From: Massilia sp. CF038 | GTDB lineage: Bacteria > Pseudomonadota > Gammaproteobacteria > Burkholderiales > Burkholderiaceae_D | NCBI RefSeq assembly: GCF_900129765.1 | Contig: NZ_FQWU01000002.1 | Coordinates: forward strand, 1,364,001 to 1,428,000 | DNA length: 64,000 nucleotides | Direction: 5' to 3' | Shown: in pieces, positions 29,801 through 37,537 of the stretch | How the letters are laid out: the number at the start of each line of letters is the position of its first letter | Numbering within the stretch: the stretch's first letter is position 1 | Position numbers and translations under genes: made by a program | The notes under the pieces: generated by a model | The model's database searches: none | What the model was told of the DNA's origin: nothing | Seen by the model: the letters and a program-made list of their open reading frames with translations, nothing else

Positions 29801-32339
29801 TCTGCATGGCTAACACCGGGCGCGGCCATGGTCCATCGGGAATGGCGCGTGCGAACTGTGCCAGTTCAGCTGGCAGCGCTTGCTGTGCGCGCTGCAGCAG
29901 CGCAATGTGGCTGGCAATATCGGCGGCTGAGCGCGAATTGCCCTGGGCTTTGCGGCGTGCTTCCTGGTAGCGCGCCATGGTGGCCAGTGCGGCGCTGCTG
30001 TCGCCGCTGTAAAACTGCGACCAGGCCAGCTGCTGCGTGAGTGGGCTGTCGTCGGCGATGCCGCTTTCGCCCATCCATGCCTTGGTGCTGCTGTCGAAGT
30101 CACCGGCGGCGAAGGCAAGTTGCCCCATGCATGTGCCGACGCCGGCGCGCTTGCCCATGGCCGTCAAACGCTTGACCAGGTCGGCAGAAAACTGTTTCAG
30201 GTCGGAGCCCGCGATGTCATCGCGGTCCAGTACGCCAAATACGAATTCGCAAGCCTTGTCAGGCAACAGCGCCTCGCCCTTGCTTGCTTTCAGGTCCGGC
30301 ATGGCGCGCATGGCTTCGCCGACCTGGCGCAGATCATCCAGGTCGCGGTAGGAATGTCCCTTCAACCCATCGGCGACAACCGCGTCGTCCTCGAAGCGCA
30401 GTGTGCCGCTGGCAAACGGCAGCAGCTTCTTGGCTTCGGCTTGCAGCGGCACCAGGTCGGCAGCGGGGATCACGTCCTGCTTGACCTTGTAGTCGATCAG
30501 ATGGTCGATCTGGTTGCCGCGCATGGAAAATTCTTCGCGCAATTGAAAGAATGGATTGTCGAGTGTCTCACTCACATTTGGCAAAGAGGTCCGCACGGAA
30601 TCGGGCCAGCGCACGCGCAGCCGGTAACGGCCGTGGAATTTTCCTCCGCTCAGCGCGAAGGGATACTGGCGAACCAGCTTGTCGGGCAAGCCAATGCTCC
30701 CGGCAATGATCTTGCTATCGAACGCGATGGCGTAGCGGCCGTCCGTATGGCTGACCGCGTCGGGCACCTGATAGTAGCTGACAACGTCAACGCGGTTGTT
30801 GGCGCTGTCGTCCAGGTACTTCGGTGCGCCGGTCATGCGCACACCGGGAAAATTCTTTTCGTAGTCAGCCAGCAGTTCATTTTTCTGTTCGCTGGCCGAC
30901 AGGCTGGTGAAATGGGCACGCATGGCGTCGGCATATGTGCCGCGATAGACGTCGCGAGTCTCCAGCGTGGCCGCGCCGCTGAAATCGGCAACGACGATGT
31001 TTTCGTTGTGTTCGTAGAGCGGCCCAACGTCATCGCGCGCCGGCAGCGTGGTCAGGCCGCTGGTGCCCTTGTCGACCACCAGCACAGCCGCGCCGGGGAA
31101 TGCGGCTGGCATGGTCGCCAGCGGTTCCGGCTGATTGGTTCTGGTGGGGTCGACGTAATAGTCGCGCCCGTCGAGCGTGATTTGCACGATGACATGGTTG
31201 AACCAGTTTGACGTGGCCAGCAACTTGGCTGGCAAACGTGGGGCATCGGCCGACAGCAGCACGGGCCGCGCTGTCACGCCCAGTTCACGCAGCAGGCTGA
31301 TCAGCAGATAGCTCTTGTCCTTGCAATCGCCATAGCGGCGCTTGAGCACCTCGTCCGGCGCATGGGGCCGCTGCGCATTTTCGCCAATGGAGACGCTGAA
31401 ATAGCGGATATCATTTTGCACCCAGTGCAGCGCCGCCGCGGCCCGTGCCATCTGGTCGGGCTGCTTGCGCAGCTCCAGCGCCAAAGCCTTGAGCCTTGGC
31501 GTCGCCGGCACCGGGGGGAACAGCCCGTTGGCCCAGGTCGCCACGGCTTGCCAGTCCGCGTACTCGCTGAACTGGAGTACGCGTCCGGGAAAATAGTCGG
31601 ACGGCGTTGACGCTTCACCCAGCGTCGCCTCGAGGCCGCGGCCTTCAAAGCGGATGCGTTCCATGCCATCAACAATATCGATCTGCGGCACCAGTTTGTC
31701 AGTCTGGAAGTCGCCCAGTTGACGCCAGTGCAGCGGGCGCTGGCGCGGATGCAGGACGGTCAGCCGCTTCAGTTCAATGGGCGCACTGATATCCCAGCTG
31801 AAGTCGTCCGACCAGGTTTTCCCGCGCACGGGATTCTCGCCCTCGATCGTGTAATTGATCCACAGCGTATCGCCAATACGCACATCGTCGAGCAACAGCT
31901 GCAGGGTCGTCGCGCCGCCCAGCACACCGCTCTCCATCTCGGTTTCGCGCTGCAGAGGACGGATACTGACGCTTGCCGTGCGGTCCATGCGCTGTTCGCC
32001 GCGCAGGATCATCACCTTGTGCAGCGCCAGTTTCTGATACTGCGGGAAATAGTCGATCCCGAATTGCCCAATGACGCCGAGCGCGCTCGAATCGTTGACC
32101 TGAATGGCGCGCTGATAGTTGGTCGCCGGTATCGGACCGACCCAGGCTTGCGTGTCATGCGCACGGATCACAAACGGATCGGTGCGCTCGGTGCGCGGCA
32201 CCTCGGTCAGCAGCGCGACCCATTTGGGCAGCGCCGCGCCACGGGTAAAGCCGGCCGCGACCTGCGTTAGCTGGGCGGGCGGGGCGGCAAGAACGACGGC
32301 GGGCAAAACGGCGAGAGCGGTAACGAAAGCGGTACGCAT
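26874..32339 (-). CDS. Giant secreted DUF3857 / transglutaminase / Sel1 / TPR protein
   Basis: 1821 residues. Signal peptide MRTAFVTALAVLPAVVLA. Residues ~50-230 are a DUF3857 beta-domain. Residues ~280-420 are a transglutaminase-like domain with Cys ~338 in YGDCKDKSYLL and the His and Asp in NHVIVQITLDGRDYYVDPT, so the triad is intact. A beta-rich region follows, then helical repeats. Twelve Sel1-like repeats of about 36 residues (e.g. LGELYLDGKGV; LALMYVHGRGV) lie near residues 945-1380, and TPR repeats of the kinesin-light-chain type fill ~1440-1800. DUF3857-transglutaminase proteins are usually 600-1000 residues; the Sel1 plus TPR tail is unusual. Probably a periplasmic scaffold or cross-linking/cleavage protein. 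It stands alone. Confidence 0.85.
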   Translation of the reverse strand: MRTAFVTALAVLPAVVLAAPPAQLTQVAAGFTRGAALPKWVALLTEVPRTERTDPFVIRAHDTQAWVGPIPATNYQRAIQVNDSSALGVIGQFGIDYFPQYQKLALHKVMILRGEQRMDRTASVSIRPLQRETEMESGVLGGATTLQLLLDDVRIGDTLWINYTIEGENPVRGKTWSDDFSWDISAPIELKRLTVLHPRQRPLHWRQLGDFQTDKLVPQIDIVDGMERIRFEGRGLEATLGEASTPSDYFPGRVLQFSEYADWQAVATWANGLFPPVPATPRLKALALELRKQPDQMARAAAALHWVQNDIRYFSVSIGENAQRPHAPDEVLKRRYGDCKDKSYLLISLLRELGVTARPVLLSADAPRLPAKLLATSNWFNHVIVQITLDGRDYYVDPTRTNQPEPLATMPAAFPGAAVLVVDKGTSGLTTLPARDDVGPLYEHNENIVVADFSGAATLETRDVYRGTYADAMRAHFTSLSASEQKNELLADYEKNFPGVRMTGAPKYLDDSANNRVDVVSYYQVPDAVSHTDGRYAIAFDSKIIAGSIGLPDKLVRQYPFALSGGKFHGRYRLRVRWPDSVRTSLPNVSETLDNPFFQLREEFSMRGNQIDHLIDYKVKQDVIPAADLVPLQAEAKKLLPFASGTLRFEDDAVVADGLKGHSYRDLDDLRQVGEAMRAMPDLKASKGEALLPDKACEFVFGVLDRDDIAGSDLKQFSADLVKRLTAMGKRAGVGTCMGQLAFAAGDFDSSTKAWMGESGIADDSPLTQQLAWSQFYSGDSSAALATMARYQEARRKAQGNSRSAADIASHIALLQRAQQALPAELAQFARAIPDGPWPRPVLAMQIGLINADQLIQQAEALSGDASELALNEAWFYIGQARLAAQDQVGAARAFRWYRSGGIRSSGMPAQAMAELRRLKAPNPGMDAARRALRDNDWTAAVAAWRPGAVAGTAENQLALGMAYATGSGVGKDLTQAWHWIGLAAAQDLPEAMTTLGAMHDDGAGTAASPKDAVEWYRKAAVLDQPEAQAQLAAHYRYGFGVEMDMAQALRWYRAAAGQGHASAMAALGELYLDGKGVPADQHLAEYWTRRAAYKGNDLALLSLGQAYESGAWGEKDEARAATLYRLAAQKGNSNAQVVLGYVYENGTGVKLSMAEANDWYAKAAEAGNPEGLHNLAASYWYGKGVGKDPQKAIALYRRAIAAGNSKSMAGLGYLYENEIDGGKQYVEAKRLYELAAQQNNAIAEFNLALMYVHGRGVAVDLERARYWYLRAAEHGDVDAQLYVGAMYKGGDGVRVDRNAAAKWFGMAAAQGHPQGQSEFGQMYMSGHGVGRDFKKAVALLRKAADKDEEMAQNALGYCYERGLGVEKDTTQALVWYQKAANEGVYAARVRLAELYLRLKQDSKAEAAFAEANKTLSSAGQRTVAQYYMEADDFVRAEKAYLRSLELAEKTPGEQSVSLVESLRAVGNFHVWAGRFDAALPYLQRALALTHTVVDASDPWLTDQVAGLGSLYIKSRQPEKAEAQYLQFLAMIDKAHGSTSREAAESRWTVAEAYVNMEQFAKAEDLYKQAYAMQVTLFGEKDGKTVRTLSSQGKLYFATGRYQEAENTLQRTLQHWENDGERARWATMDTLMQLGTLHDRVGKYAQAEALFTRGMAFLESASDDDNVWYANYLVTVARNLVHLDKFEAAEKLIRQAQMLRRKAHDAEHIQLALSYQVLGELYARQKRFADAELQFQHALKVREHWRGPDAIEVAESLQALGDLYNSMGRFDAAQPVLMRALTVRNKVLGADHPDSKLTRTTLAVAQGTVRGAQAPVAGGSK

Positions 32340-32628
32340 GGGCGATAGATGGGCTTCTTGGTAGGGACGCGGTTGCAGGCTTGGCCGTCATGCCCCCAGG
32401 CGCGTGGCAGGCGTTTCAAGACAGGAGGTGTGGCGAGAACTCTCAACGAACCACGGTACCGCTCCGCATCCGAAGCGCAGGGCACGCGGTGGCGGCAAGG
32501 CGACAAATCGTTGCACATATTATCACGTCATTTCACTCAATCAACATTGCAGCGTGATAATTTTTGCGACGATTTTTTACTGGGCCTGTCTGCGGGGCAG
32601 CGTTTGCGCTGTCGATCGGAGGGCGAAC

Positions 32629-34425
32629 CTACAGCCTATCGAGCTGCGGCGGCAAATCGCGCAGCATGGCCGCACGGGCGCGCGCGCCGCCCATCGCATC
32701 GGCCTGCTTTGCATCAAGCACGAGTCGTGCAAACACCACCGTGCGGCGGCCTTTTTTTGCCCACCCTACATACCAACCATACTGGCGCGTAGCGTCGTCG
32801 CCGCCGTCTGGCAGCAGCGCCGACGCCGTGCCCGTCTTGCCCACAACGTGCCAGCCATTGCCCAGGGTTTGCTGCGGCAAGATGCGTTCGGTCTTGGCGT
32901 ACGCCTGTGGGGACAGCGGCAGTTCGCGGTTCGCTACCTTGCGCAGAAAGTTCACTTGCTCGCTTGGCGAGATGCGCAAACTCGAGCTGACCCACGATTG
33001 CACGAGGCCGTTGTCCTTGCCCGGGTCGCCGCCCAGGTCCTGATTGCCGTAACTGAAGCCTTGCACATAGTCCTGGAAACGCTTGGCGCCCAGACGGGTC
33101 GTGATCTGCTGGGCGTACCAGAGCACCGAGTTCTGCAACCAGGTGCTGGGATCGGTATCGGCTTGCCACGACGGTATATAAGCGGGGTAGCCGGTCTTGA
33201 ACGGCAGCATCGGAGCGTGCTCGTCTTGCAGAATGCCACTATCAAAGCCCATCAGCGCCACTGGAATGTTGAACGTTGACGCTGGCGTGACCTGCTCGTC
33301 GCAGTGGCCGTCGCGCACCAACTGCGCGCCACTGGCGGCATCGACCAGCAAGGTACAGCTGAATGCCGCCTGCGCGACAGACGGATCGCTGCGCCAGGCC
33401 AGCGCAGGCTGGAAAGCCAGGCTGGCACCAAACAGGCTTGCCAGCGCGGCGATTGAAAAAATGCGCGCCGCGTCCGCACCGCGGCTACGCCCGTTGGAGG
33501 GCTCGCGGATCAGCGCGATGCGCGCAGCCAGGGTGCCGGCGCAAACGGCGCCAAATGCCAACGCCGTCTGGCGCGCATCCCGCTGCAGACGCAGTTGGGC
33601 CACCAAAGCTGCGGCATAGGCTTTGCGCTGCGCAGGTGCGCGCGAACGAAGCACATCCCGGTCGCACCCAAGTTCCTGCGCCCAGGACAGGCGGTTGCGC
33701 AGCATGCGCATGAACGGATTGAACCAGAGCAGCGATTGCAGCGCGATACCCACGCTCATCCAATGCAGGTCGCGACGGCGCCAGTGCATCAGTTCGTGCT
33801 CGATGATCAGTTGTTGTTGCTTGGCGTCGAAGCCGCGCAGATGGCGCGGCAGCAGCAAGCGCGGGTTCAGCAGGCCGAACAGCATGGGCGAAATCGGCGC
33901 GTCCACTTCGATGATGCTTGGCAGCGAAGTCGGCGCGGTCTCGGTGCCTGGCTGGGCCGGAAGTCGGACGCCGCTTGCGGCCAGGTGATCAAGCAGGCGA
34001 CGCGCGTACAGTAAGCGGAGCACGGTGTAGCCCAGGCCAAGCAGGTAGACCAGCAGCCACACTTGCGCGGCACGCGTCAGCCAGATCGCGGGGCGCAGCG
34101 CATCGCCAGTGGCAGCGCTCGGCCTGCCAGGGCCCGGCAGCGCGCTGCCGCCATCCGTCGCTGTGGCATGGCTGAGCGCAACTTCCGGCAGGTCAATGGG
34201 AGGGACCAGGCGCAAGTGTTCGCTATGCGGCAGTAAAACGACCAGAAACGCCGCCATCACCGTAACCTGGCCCAGCAGCCAGGTGGAGCGGCGAAGCGCC
34301 ACGCCCGGCAAGCGGCCAAACATCGCAGTGACGCCCCACGCGCCCATGCCGACGGCCACACAAGCCGCGCTGGCGAGCAAGAACCGCAACGGCAACTGGT
34401 CCAGCAGTGCAGACAATCCTGTCAT
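32629..34425 (-). CDS. blaR1: BlaR1-type sensor: M56 metalloprotease + OXA-like sensor domain
   Basis: 598 residues. N-terminal membrane helices, an M56 zinc protease loop with IIEHELMHWRRRDLHW and QELGCDRDVL, another helix near residue 330, then an extracellular penicillin-binding domain like class D beta-lactamases. In BlaR1 the sensor Ser is acylated by beta-lactam and the protease destroys BlaI. Here the sensor motif is ASTFNIP: Ser383 is kept but the Lys that is carboxylated in class D enzymes is Asn386 (AAC). The YGN and KTGT motifs are present. The sensor domain is close to the class D half of the divergent beta-lactamase. It overlaps blaI by 4 bp. Confidence 0.88.
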   Translation of the reverse strand: MTGLSALLDQLPLRFLLASAACVAVGMGAWGVTAMFGRLPGVALRRSTWLLGQVTVMAAFLVVLLPHSEHLRLVPPIDLPEVALSHATATDGGSALPGPGRPSAATGDALRPAIWLTRAAQVWLLVYLLGLGYTVLRLLYARRLLDHLAASGVRLPAQPGTETAPTSLPSIIEVDAPISPMLFGLLNPRLLLPRHLRGFDAKQQQLIIEHELMHWRRRDLHWMSVGIALQSLLWFNPFMRMLRNRLSWAQELGCDRDVLRSRAPAQRKAYAAALVAQLRLQRDARQTALAFGAVCAGTLAARIALIREPSNGRSRGADAARIFSIAALASLFGASLAFQPALAWRSDPSVAQAAFSCTLLVDAASGAQLVRDGHCDEQVTPASTFNIPVALMGFDSGILQDEHAPMLPFKTGYPAYIPSWQADTDPSTWLQNSVLWYAQQITTRLGAKRFQDYVQGFSYGNQDLGGDPGKDNGLVQSWVSSSLRISPSEQVNFLRKVANRELPLSPQAYAKTERILPQQTLGNGWHVVGKTGTASALLPDGGDDATRQYGWYVGWAKKGRRTVVFARLVLDAKQADAMGGARARAAMLRDLPPQLDRL

Positions 34426-34802
34426 GCCCCGCCCTGCTCGTCCGGCCAGGCTTGCAGCAATTGCTCCAGTTGCTCGAGCTCGGCTTCGTCCACCAGCTTG
34501 CTACCCGTGAACATATTGACCGGCAAAGGCGCATCCATCTCCATGACCCGCTTGCCAAAGTCGTGCGCAAACGCCGCCAGCGTACCCACCTTTTCCAGCG
34601 CCGCTTCGTACACCTGCACGCCGTGCCGGGTTTGCTGGCTGACAGAGCCTTTGTCCAGCATGCGTTCCAGTGTTTTGCGGGTGGAAGAATAGGACCAGCC
34701 CAGTTCTGCCTCAACCTGGTCATGGATTTCACGTGCGCTCAAGGGTTGCTGCTTCCACAGCGCTTTGAGAATGGAGAGTTCAGAGATAGAAGGAATGGCC
34801 AT
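34422..34802 (-). CDS. blaI: BlaI/MecI family repressor
   Basis: 126 residues from MAIPSISELSILKALW. It has the BlaI winged helix (LSAREIHDQVEAELGWSYSS then TRKTLERMLDKG) and a helical dimerisation tail. It should bind as a dimer to GACA-N2-TGTC sites and be cleaved when BlaR1 is activated. It is transcribed away from the beta-lactamase gene, with two such sites in the 120-bp gap. It is the first gene of the blaI-blaR1 operon (ATGA overlap). Confidence 0.93.
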   Translation of the reverse strand: MAIPSISELSILKALWKQQPLSAREIHDQVEAELGWSYSSTRKTLERMLDKGSVSQQTRHGVQVYEAALEKVGTLAAFAHDFGKRVMEMDAPLPVNMFTGSKLVDEAELEQLEQLLQAWPDEQGGA

Positions 34803-34826
34803 GGCGCCTAGTATGCAGGACCGTGC

Positions 34827-34836
34827 GACAGTTGTC
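34827..34836. promoter_or_regulatory. BlaI-type operator site 1
   Basis: GACAGTTGTC, a GACA-N2-TGTC palindrome centred about 30 bp upstream of blaI. It would place a BlaI dimer on the blaI promoter. Confidence 0.6.
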
Positions 34837-34852
34837 ACCACAAATAAAACCT

Positions 34853-34858
34853 TTGACA
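34853..34858 (+). promoter_or_regulatory. -35 element of the beta-lactamase promoter
   Basis: TTGACA, with a -10-like CATCAT 18 bp downstream at 34877. Operator site 2 lies inside the spacer, so repressor binding would block polymerase directly. Confidence 0.5.
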
Positions 34859-34861
34859 TGA

Positions 34862-34879
34862 ATGCGACATTTGTCGCAT
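34862..34879. promoter_or_regulatory. BlaI-type operator site 2
   Basis: Perfect 8-bp inverted repeat ATGCGACA-TT-TGTCGCAT containing GACATTTGTC, the same core as site 1. A third half-site TGTCGCA follows at 34892. It overlaps the beta-lactamase promoter. Confidence 0.75.
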
Positions 34880-34922
34880 CATAGCCCCGTCTGTCGCATT
34901 TCGCGGCATTGAAAGGATACGT

Positions 34923-36767
34923 ATGACATTCCGCATGACTGCCATGGCCGTTGTGGGCGCCGTGGCTGCGCTGGTAGCGGCGCCTGCCCTGCACGCAGCC
35001 GAAATCTGTACGGCAATTGCCGACGCTGCCACTGGCAAGGTATTGATGCAGCGCGGCGACTGCCAGCGCCAGGTCACACCCGCGTCCACATTCAAGATCC
35101 CCTTGAGCCTGATGGGGTATGACGCAGGCTTTCTGAAAGACACGCAAACGCCCGAGCTGCCTTTTCGCCAGGGTTACGTCGACTGGCGCCCCAGCTGGCG
35201 CAGCGCAACCGCGCCAGCCAAGTGGATGAGCGAGTCGGTGGTCTGGTATTCGCAGCAAATCACGCAGTCACTGGGTAAAAAGCGGTTTGCCGAGTACACC
35301 ACCCGCTTCAACTATGGCAATGCCGACGTGTCGGGCGATGCCGGGCACGAGGGCTTGACTGCCGCCTGGCTGGAGTCCTCGCTGCGCATTTCTCCGCTCG
35401 AGCAACTGTCTTTCCTGGGCAAGGTGGTGAACCGCCAGCTGGGGGTGAGCGAGCACGCCTACGCGATGACGGCGCAGCTGACGCAATGGGGCCAGTCGCC
35501 GGACGGCTGGCGCATCCATGGCAAGACTGGCAGTGGTGACGGTTACGGCTGGTATGTCGGCTGGGCGTCGAAGGGTGCGCGCGCTTATGTTTTTGCGCGC
35601 CTGATTCAAAAAGATAAATCGGACGCTGCCGACGTACCGGGCGGCATGCTGGCGCGAGACAGCTTGATGGAAGAGTTTCCGGCTTTGGTCAACGGCATCG
35701 CGGTGGATCAGACCATGCGTCCACTCATGCAAGAGAACGACATTCCCGGCATGGCGGTGGCAGTCAGTGTGAACGGCAAGCACTACTTCTATCACTACGG
35801 GGTGGCGTCAAAGGAGACGGGGCAGCCGGTGACCAACGCAACCCTGTTCGAAATCGGCTCGCTCAGCAAAACCTTCACAGCCACGCTGGCCACCTATGCC
35901 CAAGCGCAAGGCAAGCTGGCCATGACAGATGCGGTCAGCCAGCACGTGCCGCAACTGCGTGGCAGCAACTTTGACCACATCCAGCTGCTGCATTTGGGCA
36001 CGCATACGGTGGGCGATTTCCCGATGCAGGTGCCGCTGGACATCAAGACCTACGATCAACTGATGGATTACTACAAGCGTTGGCAGCCTGGCCATGGCGC
36101 TGGCACGCATCGCACGTATTCCAACCTTGGCATCGGCCTGCTTTCCATTGCCACGGCCCACAGTCTGGGCATGCCGTATGTGGACGCGGTCGAGCAGACG
36201 CTGCTGCCCGCACTGGGCCTCAAGCACACCTGGATCAAGGTGCCCGCAGACGAGATGGCACAGTACGCGCAGGGGTATAATAGCAAAGGCGCACCGGTGC
36301 GCGTGAACCCGGGCGTGCTTGCCGATGAAGCCTATGGCGTCAAAAGCACAGCAGCGGACCTGATCCACTTTTTGGATGCGAACATGGGCTTGATCACGCT
36401 CGATGCCAACCTGGCGCGCGCCATTCGCGATACCCACGCGGGCTATTTCAAGGCTGGGCCGATGACGCAAGATCTGGTGTGGGAACAATATCCCTCCCAG
36501 GCGGCACTGGAACAACTGCTCGTTAGCACATCGGAAAAGATGACGCGTGAATCGAACCCGGTCAGCACGATCGCCCCACCCCTGCCACCGCAAGCGCACG
36601 CCTGGCTGCACAAAACAGGTTCTACAGGCGGCTTCAGCGCCTACGCCCTGTTCAATCCTGCGCGCAAGGTCGGCATCGTCATTCTGGCAAACCGCGTCCT
36701 TCCGGGCGACCAGCGGGTGCGTGCGGCGTATGGGCTGCTCAATCAGCTGGGACCGGACGCACCATAG
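34923..36767 (+). CDS. Bifunctional class D + class C fusion beta-lactamase
   Basis: 614 residues, signal peptide ending LHAA. Residues ~25-260 are a class D domain with Ser55 and Lys58 in ASTFKIP, the YGN motif (RFNYGNAD) and GKTGSGDGYGW. Residues ~262-614 are a class C domain with Ser313 and Lys316 in GSLSKTF, the YSN motif (RTYSNLGIG) and HKTGSTGGF. All catalytic residues of both halves are present, so both may be active in the periplasm. A natural enzyme of this plan, LRA-13, was described from Alaskan soil metagenomic DNA. Control by the divergent blaI-blaR1 pair is supported by two palindromes in the promoter. Confidence 0.93.
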   Translation: MTFRMTAMAVVGAVAALVAAPALHAAEICTAIADAATGKVLMQRGDCQRQVTPASTFKIPLSLMGYDAGFLKDTQTPELPFRQGYVDWRPSWRSATAPAKWMSESVVWYSQQITQSLGKKRFAEYTTRFNYGNADVSGDAGHEGLTAAWLESSLRISPLEQLSFLGKVVNRQLGVSEHAYAMTAQLTQWGQSPDGWRIHGKTGSGDGYGWYVGWASKGARAYVFARLIQKDKSDAADVPGGMLARDSLMEEFPALVNGIAVDQTMRPLMQENDIPGMAVAVSVNGKHYFYHYGVASKETGQPVTNATLFEIGSLSKTFTATLATYAQAQGKLAMTDAVSQHVPQLRGSNFDHIQLLHLGTHTVGDFPMQVPLDIKTYDQLMDYYKRWQPGHGAGTHRTYSNLGIGLLSIATAHSLGMPYVDAVEQTLLPALGLKHTWIKVPADEMAQYAQGYNSKGAPVRVNPGVLADEAYGVKSTAADLIHFLDANMGLITLDANLARAIRDTHAGYFKAGPMTQDLVWEQYPSQAALEQLLVSTSEKMTRESNPVSTIAPPLPPQAHAWLHKTGSTGGFSAYALFNPARKVGIVILANRVLPGDQRVRAAYGLLNQLGPDAP

Positions 36768-36796
36768 ACAATCGGCACGCAGATCCTATCGCAAGG

Positions 36797-37135
36797 CTAC
36801 ATCCAGAGCGGCCAAAATAAGGCGCCCAGCAACAGGCCTGTCACCAGGCCCGCGATGCCGAGAAAAGCCCAAAGTAATGGGCCCAATGTGATTTCCCCGT
36901 TACGCGAAGGCAGCCAGAGTGCTTCCAGGATCAAAGCGGCGGCCACTGGCGGCCGCTTTTCATTCTTCACATTGAAGATCGCGAGCGCCGCCAAAATCAC
37001 GGCAATACCCATGCTCCAGGCCAGAAGGGGCAGGAAGCAATCGTAAGGAATCCAGATGACGCATAGAGCACCGGTCAACACGGTACATGATAGAACGATA
37101 GCAGGTACGTGCGCTTGTTTTGTATTCGCTGTCAT
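36797..37135 (-). CDS. Small membrane protein, hypothetical
   Basis: 112 residues from MTANTKQAHVP, chosen because it leads directly into the first helix. Three hydrophobic helices (IVLSCTVLTGALCVIWIPYD; LLAWSMGIAVILAALAIF; LLWAFLGIAGLVTGLLLGAL). Family not recognised. It lies 25 bp after the YCII gene on the same strand and may be in one transcript with it. Confidence 0.65.
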   Translation of the reverse strand: MTANTKQAHVPAIVLSCTVLTGALCVIWIPYDCFLPLLAWSMGIAVILAALAIFNVKNEKRPPVAAALILEALWLPSRNGEITLGPLLWAFLGIAGLVTGLLLGALFWPLWM

Positions 37136-37160
37136 TGACGTCAGCTTCTGCCTGGTGGTT

Positions 37161-37502
37161 TCAAGACTGCGGATCGTATCCGAAGGCACGCAGCTCCTGA
37201 TCGCAGCGGCAAGCCTTGCCGATGCGCGCTGCCCATGCAATGGCGTCGTCGCGTGAGGGCACTTCCAGCACCAGGAAGCCGCCATTCAGGGTCGGCCCCC
37301 AAGCATAGCCGCCTGCTGTCACGGTCCCCTCGGCAGAGACCAGGACCGGCGGCACGCTTTCATCGATGCCGCCGCCGAAGACGTAAACGCCAGCCACTTT
37401 TGCCTCTTCAATCACAGCGTGAGAATCGCGGGAGACGGCGTCCCAATCGCCATCTGGGACGACCATCGCGGCGCTGGGAAACGAGATAAGGTACTTGGCC
37501 AT
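37161..37502 (-). CDS. YCII-related (DGPF) domain protein
   Basis: 113 residues, a ferredoxin-like fold of the YCII/DGPF family: VAGVYVFGGGIDES, then the strand-turn GGYAWGPTLNGGFLVLEVPS and DDAIAWAARIGKAC. Family members are small cytosolic proteins, often beside ECF sigma factors; none is adjacent here. GAAGGAGCACC precedes the start. The role is unknown. Confidence 0.8.
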   Translation of the reverse strand: MAKYLISFPSAAMVVPDGDWDAVSRDSHAVIEEAKVAGVYVFGGGIDESVPPVLVSAEGTVTAGGYAWGPTLNGGFLVLEVPSRDDAIAWAARIGKACRCDQELRAFGYDPQS

Positions 37503-37537
37503 GGTGCTCCTTCCGTGTAGGGGTACAGGTGACGAAT

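Noticed and set aside
30120-31211. 363-codon plus-strand frame antisense to the giant TPR gene
   Set aside because: Lies fully inside the giant gene with opposite-strand codon bias; no recognisable domain.
34803-35258. N-terminal extension of BlaI of about 150 residues
   Set aside because: It would overlap the operators and the divergent beta-lactamase gene; BlaI proteins are about 125 residues.
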